Assembly: GCA_039026235.1 (NCBI GenBank)
Contig: JBCCMQ010000001.1
Coordinates: forward strand, 806,001 to 870,000
From: JBCCMQ01 sp039026235
GTDB taxonomy: Bacteria > Pseudomonadota > Alphaproteobacteria > Rhodobacterales > Rhodobacteraceae
Length of the DNA stretch: 64,000 bases
Reading direction: 5' to 3'
The first letter of the stretch is position 1, and every line of letters starts with the position of its first letter. Shown here piece after piece: positions 23,660 through 32,885 of this stretch. The notes under the pieces are model-generated. The model saw only the letters and a program-made list of their open reading frames with translations, made no database searches and was not told the origin of the DNA. The translations under genes and the position numbers were made by a program.

Positions 23660-25108
23660 CTAACCGTGCAGGTTGGCCACGGTCTTGAGCGTTGAAAACC
23701 CGTAGAGTGCCTCAAAACCCTTTTCGCGGCCATGTCCGGACTTGCCGACGCCGCCGAAGGGCAGCTCTACACCGCCACCAGCGCCGTAGTTGTTGACAAA
23801 AACCTGGCCGGCGCGAAGCGACTTCGCGACCCGCATCTGGCGGGCCCCGTCCCGGCTCCAGATGGCGGCAACCAAACCGTAGTCGGTGGCGTTGGCGATC
23901 CGCACGGCCTCTTCTTCGCCGTCAAAGGGGATCAGCACCTGAACGGGGCCGAAAATCTCTTCCTGTGCAAGCCGGTGGTCAGGTTCAAGACGACCGATAA
24001 GATGCGGGGCCACGTAGTGCCCATCTGCTGGAAGATCCTCCGGCAATTCGGCCCGTGCCAGAATCTGGCTTTCCTCGGCCAAGGCAAGGTAACCGCATAC
24101 GATATCCTTCTGTCGGCGGGAGATGAGCGGCCCGATGTCCAGATCTTTTTCTGCCGGGCCGACACGAAGGGACCGGTAGTGGCCAGCCATGGCTTCGGCG
24201 ACCTCTTCATAGCGGGGTCTTTCCACCAGGATCCGGCTCGCTGCCGAACAGGTTTGCCCGGCGTTCTGCAAACCCGCCCGCAGGAGATATGGAAGGGCCG
24301 CCTGAACATCGGCGTCGGCAAAAACAACTTGTGGGGACTTGCCGCCAAGTTCCAGCGTGACAGGCACGACGTTTGTCGCCGCGGCTGCCTGAACACGGCT
24401 GCCAGTTGCGACCGACCCGGTAAAAGACAGATGGTCGACGCCGGGATGGGCGGAGAGCGCCGCACCGGCTTCGTCACCGAGACCCGGCACGACATTCAGC
24501 GCACCGGGCGGCAGACCCGCCTCAACTGCCAGGGCCGCAAAGGCGAGTGCGGTCAGGCAGGCCTGCTCTGCCGGTTTCAGAACGCAGCTGTTGCCCATGG
24601 CAAGCGCCGCGCCGACCGAACGCCCAATGATCTGCATGGGATAGTTCCACGGAACGATATGTCCCGTCACACCGTGGGGCTCGCGCAGGGTATAGACCGT
24701 ATAGCCGTCGAGGTATGGTATGGTCTCACCCATCACCTTGTCGGCCGCCCCGCCATAGAATTCCATGTACCGCGCCAATGCCACAGCGTCGGCGCGCGCC
24801 TGCGACAGCGGCTTGCCGACATCGGCCGCTTCGATCCGGGCCAAATCGTCAAGGCGGTCCCCAACCAGTCGTCCGATCCGTGTCAGGCAGCGACCCCGGT
24901 CCACCGCCGACATTCGCCCCCAATCGCCCGCCTGTGCGGCACGGGCTGCGGCTACGGCGGCATCGATCTCCGCCGCCCCACCCTGCGCGATGGACCCGAT
25001 TTCCTGACCGGTTGACGGATCTTCAAGCGTCAGATGGCGTTCGACCGGCTGCCACACGCCGCCGACCATGATCCGGTCGGTTGGAAACCAGAGCGGTAGA
25101 TCGTTCAT
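23660..25108 (-). CDS. NAD(P)-dependent aldehyde dehydrogenase
   Basis: A 482-residue member of the ALDH superfamily. Catalytic Cys287 (NAGQTCSAAS) and general-base Glu253 (LELGGKSP) are present, as are the cofactor motif VPWNYP (152-157) and FTGS (229-232). The closest broad groups are betaine aldehyde and aromatic/aliphatic aldehyde dehydrogenases. It overlaps the end of the fused ABC ATPase gene by four bases, so it is co-translated with a peptide-type importer and probably oxidises an aldehyde derived from the imported compound. The specific substrate is unknown. Confidence 0.92.
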   Translation of the reverse strand: MNDLPLWFPTDRIMVGGVWQPVERHLTLEDPSTGQEIGSIAQGGAAEIDAAVAAARAAQAGDWGRMSAVDRGRCLTRIGRLVGDRLDDLARIEAADVGKPLSQARADAVALARYMEFYGGAADKVMGETIPYLDGYTVYTLREPHGVTGHIVPWNYPMQIIGRSVGAALAMGNSCVLKPAEQACLTALAFAALAVEAGLPPGALNVVPGLGDEAGAALSAHPGVDHLSFTGSVATGSRVQAAAATNVVPVTLELGGKSPQVVFADADVQAALPYLLRAGLQNAGQTCSAASRILVERPRYEEVAEAMAGHYRSLRVGPAEKDLDIGPLISRRQKDIVCGYLALAEESQILARAELPEDLPADGHYVAPHLIGRLEPDHRLAQEEIFGPVQVLIPFDGEEEAVRIANATDYGLVAAIWSRDGARQMRVAKSLRAGQVFVNNYGAGGGVELPFGGVGKSGHGREKGFEALYGFSTLKTVANLHG

Positions 25109-26697
25109 GCCGTGTCCTCTCTTAACCAGTCATCCGGGATCTTGGGCGTCGCCGCGATCAGCTCTTTCGTGTAGGCCTCGCGCGGGACCGAAAAGACCCG
25201 CCAGGTCGGCCCTTCTTCCACGATGCGTCCAGCCTTCATGACATAGACCCTATCGGTGATCGCCCGGACCACAGATAAATCGTGGCTAACAAAGAGATAC
25301 GACAGGCCATAGTCGGACCTGAGACGCGTGAGAAGATCCAGGATTTGGGCGCGCACCTGCACGTCCAGCGCCGAGACTGCCTCGTCAAGCAGGATCAGAT
25401 CAGGCCGCGTTATCAGGGCCCGGGCAATCGCAATGCGCTGGCGCTGACCGCCTGAGAACTCATGGATGTACTTTTCCATATCATCCGCAGTCAATCCCAC
25501 CGCCCTGAGCACGTCGCCAACCAGCTTGCGATGATCGCCCATGGCACCGCGAAAAAGATACAGAGGTTCTGCCACGAGGCGCAGCACCTTGTGGCGCGGA
25601 TTAAAAGAGCCGAACGGATCCTGAAAGACGACCTGCATCTTGCGCCGCATGGCCGGTCCGACGTTTGCCGGCTTTGGCACCTCTTGGCCGTCCAGGACGA
25701 CGCGGCCGCCCTGCAGATGCTCCAGCCCCAGTAGAGCGCGCGTCAGGGTGGACTTTCCACAGCCCGACTCCCCGACCAGCCCGACGCTTTCGCCTTTGCC
25801 GATGGTCAGATCGACACCGTCCACCGCCCGGAAAAGCGGGCGCCGAAGGCCCTCGCGCGGAAGCCGGTAACTGCGGCGGACACCCTCGGCCGCTAATATT
25901 GGCGCCCCGGGTTCCGCCAAAAGCCGGGGCGGAACGAATGCGGACGCGCGGATCAGCTGGTCGGTATAAGGGTGATGCCGGCGGCGAAAAACCGGCTCGG
26001 TCGGGCCCGCCTCGACGATCTGGCCGTTCTGCATCACCGCCACATGATCGGCCAGTCCGGCCACGACGGCCAGATCATGTGTGATCAGCATGCAGGACAT
26101 GCCGCGTTCACGCACAAGCCCACGGATCAAATCGAGTATCTGGGCCTGGGTGGTCACATCAAGCGCCGTGGTCGGCTCATCGGCGATAAGAAGCTGCGGC
26201 TCAAGCACAATGGCCATGGCAATCGCCACCCGCTGACGCTGCCCGCCAGACAGCTCATGGGGGAACCGTGTCAGGGGGAACTTGTCATCAGGTAGACCGA
26301 CGCGCGCCAACGCCGCCCGGGCAAGATCACGGGCCTGCCGGCCACCGGCCGCACCATGGATGACAAGCGTTTCGGCGACCTGATCGCCAATTGTCTTCAG
26401 CGGGTTAAGCGCCGTCATCGGTTCCTGGAAAATCATGCCGATTTCGCGGCCGCGCAGCGCGCACATGCCGCGTTCGTCCAGTGTATCGATGCGGCGCCGT
26501 TCCAGCGTAATCGACCCAGCGCGCTGCATTCCTGACGGCAACAGGCCCATGACCGACAAGGCGGTCAAGGACTTGCCAGAACCGCTTTCTCCGACCAGAC
26601 CGAAGACCTTTCCCGCACCGATCGAGAAACTCACGCGCCTGACGAATTCCTGGCTACCCAAGGAAACGGACAGGTCCTGCGCTTCAAAAAGGCTCAT
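25105..26697 (-). CDS. Fused double ATPase of a peptide/nickel-type ABC importer
   Basis: A 530-residue protein with two complete ABC ATPase domains, equivalent to DppD and DppF joined. Domain 1 has Walker A GESGSGKS near 35-42, signature LSGGQRQR and Walker B LLIADEP; domain 2 has GESGCGKS near 305, FSGGQRQR and LILLDEA. Fused DppDF proteins are common in this transporter class (GsiA/YejF type). It overlaps the upstream permease gene and the downstream ALDH gene by four bases each. It drives uptake of peptides or peptide-like compounds through the two permeases next to it. Confidence 0.95.
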   Translation of the reverse strand: MSLFEAQDLSVSLGSQEFVRRVSFSIGAGKVFGLVGESGSGKSLTALSVMGLLPSGMQRAGSITLERRRIDTLDERGMCALRGREIGMIFQEPMTALNPLKTIGDQVAETLVIHGAAGGRQARDLARAALARVGLPDDKFPLTRFPHELSGGQRQRVAIAMAIVLEPQLLIADEPTTALDVTTQAQILDLIRGLVRERGMSCMLITHDLAVVAGLADHVAVMQNGQIVEAGPTEPVFRRRHHPYTDQLIRASAFVPPRLLAEPGAPILAAEGVRRSYRLPREGLRRPLFRAVDGVDLTIGKGESVGLVGESGCGKSTLTRALLGLEHLQGGRVVLDGQEVPKPANVGPAMRRKMQVVFQDPFGSFNPRHKVLRLVAEPLYLFRGAMGDHRKLVGDVLRAVGLTADDMEKYIHEFSGGQRQRIAIARALITRPDLILLDEAVSALDVQVRAQILDLLTRLRSDYGLSYLFVSHDLSVVRAITDRVYVMKAGRIVEEGPTWRVFSVPREAYTKELIAATPKIPDDWLREDTA

Positions 26698-27512
26698 CTC
26701 GCGCGTCTCAGTCGGGGGTCCAGCGCATCGCGCAGCCCATCGCCGAGAAGGTTCAGCCCCAGGACCATGGCAACAATCGCCAGACCCGGCACAATCGCCA
26801 TATGGGGCGCCAGCGCAACCATGGTCTGGCTGTCGGCTAACATGCGTCCCCAGCTTGGCACCGGGGGCTGGGCACCGAGCCCCACATAGCTGAGCGCTGC
26901 CTCCGCAAGGATGCCAAGGCTAAACTGGATGGTCCCCTGCACGATCAAAAGGTTGGCCACATTGGGCAAAACGTGTTCGGCCGCGATCCTCCGGTTGCTC
27001 TTGCCGGCCACACGGGCCGCCAACACATAATCCAGCGTCCATATTGGTAAGGCGCCGCCCCGTGTCACACGCGCAAAGACGGGAATGTTGAAGATGCCGA
27101 TGGCAATGATCGCATTGAGTGCCGACGGACCGAAAATCGCCGTGATCAGGATTGCGATGACCAGCGATGGGAACGCAAAGATCAGATCGTTGCCCCGCAT
27201 GATGATGTCGTCAAGCAGTCCGCCGTTCTGGGCCGATGCCCAAAGCCCAAGCGGTATGCCGATGGCCATCCCCACGCCGACCGCCACGAGCGCGACTGCA
27301 ATCGATGTGCGGGCGCCGACCATCAGCATTGACAGGATATCCCGCCCCAGATGATCGGTTCCCAGAAGATTGGCCGCATCGGGCGGGCGCATACGCTCGG
27401 TCACCGCCAGCTGGGTCACGTCGAAGGGTGTCCAGAAGAACGAAACCCCGGCTGCAGCCACGAAAATCAGGCTGAGCGCCCCGCCGATCCAGATTGCGGC
27501 CCTGCCCTTCAC
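26694..27512 (-). CDS. DppC-type ABC transporter permease
   Basis: A 272-residue inner-membrane permease with an N-terminal membrane segment, then LLGTDHLGRDILSMLMVGARTSI, the signature of the DppC/OppC class, and about five further segments. The GTG at 27512 is preferred: it follows AGGGGA and starts eight bases before the upstream dppB-like stop is complete. An ATG at 27566 would overlap dppB by 47 bases and has no binding site. It pairs with the following DppB-like permease. Confidence 0.9.
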   Translation of the reverse strand: MKGRAAIWIGGALSLIFVAAAGVSFFWTPFDVTQLAVTERMRPPDAANLLGTDHLGRDILSMLMVGARTSIAVALVAVGVGMAIGIPLGLWASAQNGGLLDDIIMRGNDLIFAFPSLVIAILITAIFGPSALNAIIAIGIFNIPVFARVTRGGALPIWTLDYVLAARVAGKSNRRIAAEHVLPNVANLLIVQGTIQFSLGILAEAALSYVGLGAQPPVPSWGRMLADSQTMVALAPHMAIVPGLAIVAMVLGLNLLGDGLRDALDPRLRRAR

Positions 27513-27519
27513 GCCCGCA

Positions 27520-28467
27520 TCATCCCCTGCGCCGCAGCCTTGGGTCGATCGCCGCATAGGCGACATCGACCAGAAAGGTCACGGTGATCACCGAAAAGAC
27601 CAGAAGCATGACAACGCTTTCGACCACGACCAGGTCGCGCTGGGTAATGCCCTGAAAGATCAGGCGGCCGAGGCCCGGCAGGAAAAAGACATTCTCGATG
27701 ATAACGGCACCAGCCAGCAGGAATGAAAACTGTAACCCGAGGATCGTCATCACCGGTATCAGCGCATTGCGCAGGGCGTGGCGGGTGATGGCGCGTGGCC
27801 AGGATAGGCCCTTGGCCCGGGCGGTTCTGATATAATCCTGACCCAAGGTTTCCAGAAGGGCCGAGCGCATGACCCGGGCAAGGATGCTGGCCTGCGGAAG
27901 GGCCAGTGCAATCGCGGGCAGCGTCAGTGCCTTCATCGCCGGGCCGACCCCGGCATCCCAGCCGGGAAAGCCACCAGCCGAAAACCACCTTAGCTGGACT
28001 GAGAAGATCAGCACCAACAGCATTGCAAACCAGAAGTTCGGCATCGCGATGCCCAGCTGCGTGACACCCATGATGCCCAGATCGGCCGGTCTACCGCGGC
28101 GCGCTGCAGCAATCAGCCCAAGCGGGACAGCCAGTGCGGTCGACAGGACCAAGGCATAGATCGCCAAGGGTAAAGACACCCAAAGCCGCGCCGCGACCAG
28201 TTCGCTGACAGGAACCCGATAGGTATAGGACGTGCCGAAATCACCCCGAAGCATGCCCGTGACCCAAGCGTAATACCGTTCGATCACCGAACCATCGAGG
28301 CCCAGTTCGCGGCGGAGCGCAGCGACGGTATCCGGCGCGGCATTCAACCCCAGCATGAAGGCCGCCGGATCGCCCGGAATGATCTCGATAACGAAAAAGA
28401 TCACCAGGCTGGCGGCGATCAGACTTAGACCCAGCGATACCAAACGACCGAACAAATAGCCAAGCAT
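27520..28467 (-). CDS. DppB-type ABC transporter permease
   Basis: A 315-residue permease of the DppB/OppB class: N-terminal RLVSLGLSLIAASLVIFFVIEIIPGDPA, then six membrane segments and the EAA-type loop (YIRTARAKGLSW). It heads a leftward operon (dppB-dppC-dppDF-aldehyde dehydrogenase). No periplasmic binding protein gene lies at either end; the next gene upstream is rpsI, which ends in its own terminator. The importer must therefore borrow a binding protein encoded elsewhere, or the gene for it has been lost. Confidence 0.92.
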   Translation of the reverse strand: MLGYLFGRLVSLGLSLIAASLVIFFVIEIIPGDPAAFMLGLNAAPDTVAALRRELGLDGSVIERYYAWVTGMLRGDFGTSYTYRVPVSELVAARLWVSLPLAIYALVLSTALAVPLGLIAAARRGRPADLGIMGVTQLGIAMPNFWFAMLLVLIFSVQLRWFSAGGFPGWDAGVGPAMKALTLPAIALALPQASILARVMRSALLETLGQDYIRTARAKGLSWPRAITRHALRNALIPVMTILGLQFSFLLAGAVIIENVFFLPGLGRLIFQGITQRDLVVVESVVMLLVFSVITVTFLVDVAYAAIDPRLRRRG

Positions 28468-28530
28468 GCCCGCAGGTTAATCGGCGCCATTGCGGCGCGC
28501 CAGTGGGTTCTTGGATCTTGGGCTGACCCC

Positions 28531-28560
28531 TCAAAGAAAAGGCCGCCCAGGGGGCGGCCA
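28531..28560 (-). terminator. Intrinsic terminator of rplM-rpsI
   Basis: On the - strand, GGCCGCCC-CCT-GGGCGGCC forms an eight-base-pair stem followed by TTTTCTTTG. It lies 23 bases after the rpsI stop and separates the ribosomal operon from the downstream peptide transporter genes. Confidence 0.85.
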
Positions 28561-28582
28561 GATCGCAGTTATTGTACGTATA

Positions 28583-29080
28583 TCAGCGTTTGGAGAACTG
28601 GAAGCTCCGGCGCGCCTTGCGGCGGCCAAACTTTTTGCGTTCAACGACACGGCTGTCACGGGTCAGGAAGCCGGCCGCCTTCAGTGCCGGGCGCAGGCTG
28701 GGCTCGTAAAGCTGCAGCGCTTTCGAGATGCCATGTTTGACCGCACCCGCCTGACCCGAAAGACCGCCGCCCTTTACGGTGGCCATGACGTCAAATTCGC
28801 CTTCGACACCGGCCACGCTGAACGGCTGGGCTAGGATCATCTGCAGCACCGGCCGGGCAAAATATTCGTTCATCGGCTTGCCGTTGACGACGACCTTGCC
28901 AGAACCGGGCTTGATCCAGACGCGCGCCACGGCGTCCTTGCGCTTACCGGTGGCGTAGGACCGGCCGAGACCGTCCCTCTGCGGTTCAGCAGCGATGACC
29001 GTCTCGGTCACCGCTTCAACCGGCGCCGCGTCGCCTGCAACCTGGTTCAGCTCTTCCAGAGATTTGATTTCTTCGGCCAT
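28583..29080 (-). CDS. rpsI: 30S ribosomal protein S9
   Basis: A 165-residue S9. The conserved core begins at RSYATGKRKDAVARVWIKPG, and the C-terminus ends with the basic KFGRRKARRSFQFSKR that reaches the ribosomal P site. An N-terminal extension of about 38 acidic residues (EEIKSLEELNQVAGDAAPVE) precedes the core, as in other alphaproteobacteria. It follows rplM with only two bases between the stop of that gene and the start of this one. Confidence 0.98.
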   Translation of the reverse strand: MAEEIKSLEELNQVAGDAAPVEAVTETVIAAEPQRDGLGRSYATGKRKDAVARVWIKPGSGKVVVNGKPMNEYFARPVLQMILAQPFSVAGVEGEFDVMATVKGGGLSGQAGAVKHGISKALQLYEPSLRPALKAAGFLTRDSRVVERKKFGRRKARRSFQFSKR

Positions 29081-29082
29081 CT

Positions 29083-29541
29083 TCAGCCCCGCGTATTCTT
29101 GGAATTCATGGATTTAACATCCAGCACTTCAGGCTGCTGGGCGTCGTGCGGATGATCGCTGCCGGCGTAGACACGCAGATTGGTCATCTGCTTTCGGCTC
29201 AGCCGGTTGCCCGGCAGCATGCGCTTGACGGCCTGCGACACGACGCGCTCGGGGTGGGCCCCTTCAAGGATCTCGCCAGTGGTGCGTGATTTGATCCCAC
29301 CAGGGTAGCCGGTATGCCAATAGTTTGGCTTCGCGCGCTTGTTGCCGGTCAGCTGAATTTTCTCAGCGTTGATCACGATGACATTGTCGCCCATGTCCAT
29401 GTGCGGCGTATAGGTGGGCTTGTGCTTGCCACGCAAACGGTTTGCCACGATGGCGGCAAGACGGCCCAGAACGACACCTTCCGCGTCGATCAGGATCCAC
29501 TTCTTGTCGATATCCGCCGGTGTTGCGGTAAAGGTCTTCAT
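29083..29541 (-). CDS. rplM: 50S ribosomal protein L13
   Basis: A 152-residue L13 with the family core: KKWILIDAEGVVLGRLA near the start, RGKHKPTYTPHMDMGDNV, HTGYPGGIKSRT, and PGNRLSRKQMTNLRVYAGSDHPH near the end. It is the first gene of rplM-rpsI, with a sigma70-like promoter 60-90 bases upstream. Organisation is the usual bacterial one. Confidence 0.98.
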   Translation of the reverse strand: MKTFTATPADIDKKWILIDAEGVVLGRLAAIVANRLRGKHKPTYTPHMDMGDNVIVINAEKIQLTGNKRAKPNYWHTGYPGGIKSRTTGEILEGAHPERVVSQAVKRMLPGNRLSRKQMTNLRVYAGSDHPHDAQQPEVLDVKSMNSKNTRG

Positions 29542-29601
29542 ATCGGTGCCCCGGTGAATGAGGGAGAAACTCTTGCGGCGCCCTGGGGCGCGGATTGCAG
29601 G

Positions 29602-29629
29602 GTTGTACAGCCACCAGCCGCACAGTCAA
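29602..29629 (-). promoter_or_regulatory. Candidate sigma70-type promoter of rplM-rpsI
   Basis: On the - strand, TTGACT, 16 bases, then TACAAC. The -10 box is 60 bases before the rplM ATG. It is the best match in the 163 bases between the thioesterase gene and rplM. A second small dyad (GGTATT-AA-AATACC at 29678-29691) lies farther upstream. Confidence 0.55.
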
Positions 29630-29704
29630 CGGAAAAGTCAGCTATTTTATCACGCATAAACAACAGGATATATTTTAGGTATTAAAATACCCCATTGCAA
29701 TCCC

Positions 29705-30124
29705 TCATTGTGGCGGAATGGAATAGGTTAAGCTTGCACGGGCAACGAGCTCTTCCCCACCCTCGGATCTGATGTGCACATCGCCCACGGCCAAAACCTT
29801 GCCCAGTTTCAACAGCCGCGCCCTGGCGATCAGGTTTTTCCCCGCCGCAGGCTTGCGCATGAAATCGATGGAACAATTTGTGGTCACGGCCATGGCCTCG
29901 GGTCCGATCATAGCCATGATCGCGAGGTAGATCGAGACATCCGCCAGCGCAAACAGGCTTGGCCCCGAAACCGTCCCGCCCGGGCGCAGATGCCGTTCAG
30001 CCACCCGCATCCGAACGTTAATCTCAAAGGGTTCAAGCGCGACGATCTCAAAATCGCCCCGGACCTGAGGAAACACCTTTTCCAGAAATCCCATCAACTC
30101 TTCCGCTTCGATCTTCAATTCCAT
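29705..30124 (-). CDS. PaaI-type hotdog thioesterase
   Basis: A 139-residue hotdog-fold protein: RHLRPGGTVSGPSLFALADVSIYLAIMAMIG is the central helix with the Asp of the active site, and NCSIDFMRKPAAGK is the following strand. Members hydrolyse acyl-CoA thioesters, often phenylacetyl- or medium-chain CoA. It is divergent from the enoyl-CoA hydratase gene across 65 bases, a sensible pairing for acyl-CoA metabolism. Substrate unknown. Confidence 0.85.
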   Translation of the reverse strand: MELKIEAEELMGFLEKVFPQVRGDFEIVALEPFEINVRMRVAERHLRPGGTVSGPSLFALADVSIYLAIMAMIGPEAMAVTTNCSIDFMRKPAAGKNLIARARLLKLGKVLAVGDVHIRSEGGEELVARASLTYSIPPQ

Positions 30125-30189
30125 CGGACTTCCATTGAAACCATGTCCGGCGTAGTTAGAACTGGACGGTCGGAAAGGACAAGAAGGCG

Positions 30190-30981
30190 ATGGCTGACGA
30201 CTTCGTTGAGCGCGAACAGACCGGCAGCGTAGTCACGCTGTCGCTAAATCGCCCCGACAAGCTTAACCCGCTGTCGATGCCTGTGATTGCGTCCCTGTCC
30301 GCCCATTTTGAGCGGATAGAGCTCGAAAGCGATGTGAAGGTCGTGGTGCTAAAGGCCAGGGGCAAGGCGTTTTCTGCGGGCCATGATCTGCGGGAACTGA
30401 CCGCCGCACGTCAGGCCGAAGATGGCGGGGCGGCCGCGCTTGGCGCGCTTTTTGACGCCTGCTCGGCCATGATGATGAAGATCCCCGCCCTGCCCCAGCC
30501 GGTCATTGCCGAGGTTCAGGGCGTCGCTGCGGCTGCGGGCTGCCAATTGGTCGCCTCTTGCGACATGGCTGTGGCGTCCGATACCGCACGGTTCGGAGTG
30601 AATGGCGTCGACATGGGCCTTTTCTGTTCCACACCCATGGTCGCCCTGACCCGCGCCATTCCCCGCAAAAAGGCCTTTGAGCTTCTGACCACAGGGGATT
30701 TTCTGTCGGCATCGGAGGCTTTGGAACAGGGGCTTGTGAACCGGGTGGTGCCCGCCGAGGCGCTGGCGCAGACCACGCGGGACCTGGCCGAAAGGGTCGC
30801 TGGCAAGCTGTCGGCGGCGGTCCGGATCGGCAAACAGGCGTTTTATGAACAGATCGGTATGGACCTAGCTCAGGCCTATGCGTTCACCGGCAAGGTCATT
30901 GCAACGAACATGATGCGCGAGGATACCACCGAAGGCGTGACGGCTTTCCTTGAAAAGCGCGCGCCCGACTGGTCGCCATGA
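30190..30981 (+). CDS. Enoyl-CoA hydratase/isomerase family protein
   Basis: A 263-residue crotonase-fold protein. FSAGHDLREL (62-71) is the first oxyanion-hole segment, and VQGVAAAAGCQLVASCDMAVAS is the second. The usual second catalytic Glu region reads GVDMGLFCST, so the paired glutamates of classical hydratases are not both kept; the closest known kind is the ECHDC3-like group. A hydratase, isomerase or hydrolase role in fatty acid or amino acid breakdown is possible. It overlaps the following small gene by four bases. Confidence 0.88.
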   Translation: MADDFVEREQTGSVVTLSLNRPDKLNPLSMPVIASLSAHFERIELESDVKVVVLKARGKAFSAGHDLRELTAARQAEDGGAAALGALFDACSAMMMKIPALPQPVIAEVQGVAAAAGCQLVASCDMAVASDTARFGVNGVDMGLFCSTPMVALTRAIPRKKAFELLTTGDFLSASEALEQGLVNRVVPAEALAQTTRDLAERVAGKLSAAVRIGKQAFYEQIGMDLAQAYAFTGKVIATNMMREDTTEGVTAFLEKRAPDWSP

Positions 30982-31379
30982 GCCCTTTAGACGCCGTTCT
31001 GGCACGCATCCCGGACCCCGCAAGGCGGCATGAGGCGCAGCGACTGGACAGGCTGTTCCGCGATGTGACGGGCTGGTCGCCGAAGATCTGGCAGGACAGG
31101 ATCATCGGCTACGGACAATATAGCTACCGAACCAAAAGCGGACATGAGGGCACCTTTCTGGCCACGGGCTTTGCTGTCCGCGCACGCGATCTATCGCTGC
31201 ACATTCTGCCCGGCTATACCTTCTTCCCGGAAATCGCGGCCCGGCTTGGTCCGCATAAACACGGCAAATCCTGCTGGTACATCAAAACGCTCGACGCCGT
31301 GAATGAAACCGCCTTGCGCGACCTAGTTCGCGCGGGCCTGAGCAATCTGGCAGAGCACGCCAGTATCGAGCCGACCTGA
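30978..31379 (+). CDS. DUF1801 (YdhG-like) protein
   Basis: A 133-residue protein matching the DUF1801 pattern: an N-terminal helical part with HEAQRLDRLFRDVTGWSPKIW, a central IGYGQYSYRTKSG, and a C-terminal GKSCWYIKTLDAVNETALRDLV. The fold is small alpha/beta; no reaction is established. It is coupled by ATGA to the enoyl-CoA hydratase gene and converges on the M32 carboxypeptidase gene. Confidence 0.75.
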   Translation: MSPLDAVLARIPDPARRHEAQRLDRLFRDVTGWSPKIWQDRIIGYGQYSYRTKSGHEGTFLATGFAVRARDLSLHILPGYTFFPEIAARLGPHKHGKSCWYIKTLDAVNETALRDLVRAGLSNLAEHASIEPT

Positions 31380-31409
31380 CGCCGCCCGCGCCGGCCCAAT
31401 CGGGCGACC

Positions 31410-32885
31410 CTAAAGCGCGTAGATCGTGCCGAATTTGGCCTCAAGGTAATCCAGCAGCGGCCCCTCTGTCGGCACAAACCCGCACGCATGCTGAATGGTC
31501 GATCTTGGATCACGACGGCCGCCGTGGCGCTGAAGCACCTCGGCGAGCCAAGCAGTCGCAGGCCGCGCATCGCCTTCTGCAAGGGCATCCGCGTGATCGG
31601 GCACGGCCGCGCAGAGGGCTTTGTAGAGGCATCCGGCATAGACGTTGCCCAGCGAATAGGTCGGGAAATAGCCAAACAGGCCGACCGACCAGTGCACGTC
31701 CTGCAGGCAGCCGTTCGATGGCCGGTCCACCGCGACGCCAAAGTCAGCCAAAAAGCGGTCGTTCCAAGCCGCCGGCAGATCGGCAGCGCTGAGATCACCG
31801 GAAATGAGTGCCCGCTCCAGATCGTACCGCATCATGATATGCAGATTGTAATGGACCTCATCCGCCTCGGTGCGGATAAGGCCCGGATCCACCCGGTTGA
31901 CCGCGGCAAAGAACGCCTCCGCATCCTTCAGACCCAAGTCGCCAAAGCGGTCCGTCATCTTGGAAAACAGCCAGCCCGTAAAGGCACGGCCCCGGCCGAG
32001 TTGATTTTCGTAGATGCGGCTCTGGCTTTCATGGACCCCCATCGAGACACCACGACCCAGTGGCGTCAGCAGGAAGTCCCGATCGATGTTTTGTTCATAA
32101 GACGCATGACCGACTTCGTGGATCGTCGAATAGAAGCAGTTGAACGGGTTATCGAGCGCGGTCCGCGTCGTGATCCGGACATCAAGGCCAGATCCCGATG
32201 AAAACGGATGCACGGCCTTGTCGATCCGGCCCCGGTCGAAATCATAGCCGAAGGCCGCCGCCAGCTCGCGGCTGACCGCCATTTGCTCTGCCTCGTCAAA
32301 GGTGCCGGTCAAAGCCTGCGGCGCCGGCGCGCCCAGGATCTTTTCGCGCAGCGCCACGAGACGCGGCCGCATGGCGCCAAATATCTTATCTATTTCGGCG
32401 CCTGTCGCGGCGGGCTCGTAGTCATCCAGCAAAGCATCGTAAGGATCGCCGCCCCCGGCAAGGGCCGCCGCCTCTTGCTGGCGCAGTCCAATGACCTGCT
32501 GGAGCGTGGGCAGAAACGCATCATAGTCTTCGTCAGCGCGCGCCTCGGTCCAGATCCCCTGGGACAGGCTTGTGACCCGCGCGATTTCCGCCACAAGGGC
32601 GGCGGGCACTTTGGATGCCCGTTCAAAGCTGCGCCGCACCTCGCGCACCTGCGCCTGCTGTGCCGCATCCAGCGCGCCTGTATCAACGGCTTCCAGCCAG
32701 TCTCCAACGGCCGGATTGGTTCTTTTTTCGTGCAGCACACCTTCCAGCGCGGCCAGTTCCTCGGCGCGCTGGGGTGCCGCTCCGCGCGGCATGACCGTCT
32801 CTTGGTCCCAACTGAGACGCCAGGAGACAAGCCCAAGGGCGGTGGTCTGTCGGACATGGGCCATCATGTCGTCATAGGCGGTCAT
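31410..32885 (-). CDS. M32 family metallocarboxypeptidase (Taq type)
   Basis: A 491-residue thermostable-carboxypeptidase-1 type enzyme. The zinc motif HEVGH follows STI, and MGVHESQSRIYENQLGRG downstream supplies the third ligand region; both are family signatures. It trims C-terminal amino acids from peptides in the cytoplasm; no signal peptide is present. The start MTAYDDMMAH at 32885 is chosen because it overlaps the ctaA stop by four bases; an in-frame extension of 24 codons reads into ctaA and looks spurious. Confidence 0.95.
   Translation of the reverse strand: MTAYDDMMAHVRQTTALGLVSWRLSWDQETVMPRGAAPQRAEELAALEGVLHEKRTNPAVGDWLEAVDTGALDAAQQAQVREVRRSFERASKVPAALVAEIARVTSLSQGIWTEARADEDYDAFLPTLQQVIGLRQQEAAALAGGGDPYDALLDDYEPAATGAEIDKIFGAMRPRLVALREKILGAPAPQALTGTFDEAEQMAVSRELAAAFGYDFDRGRIDKAVHPFSSGSGLDVRITTRTALDNPFNCFYSTIHEVGHASYEQNIDRDFLLTPLGRGVSMGVHESQSRIYENQLGRGRAFTGWLFSKMTDRFGDLGLKDAEAFFAAVNRVDPGLIRTEADEVHYNLHIMMRYDLERALISGDLSAADLPAAWNDRFLADFGVAVDRPSNGCLQDVHWSVGLFGYFPTYSLGNVYAGCLYKALCAAVPDHADALAEGDARPATAWLAEVLQRHGGRRDPRSTIQHACGFVPTEGPLLDYLEAKFGTIYAL

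Noticed and set aside
23732..25015. 427-codon + strand frame opposite the aldehyde dehydrogenase
   Set aside because: Antisense to a complete ALDH with catalytic Glu and Cys; no protein family resemblance.
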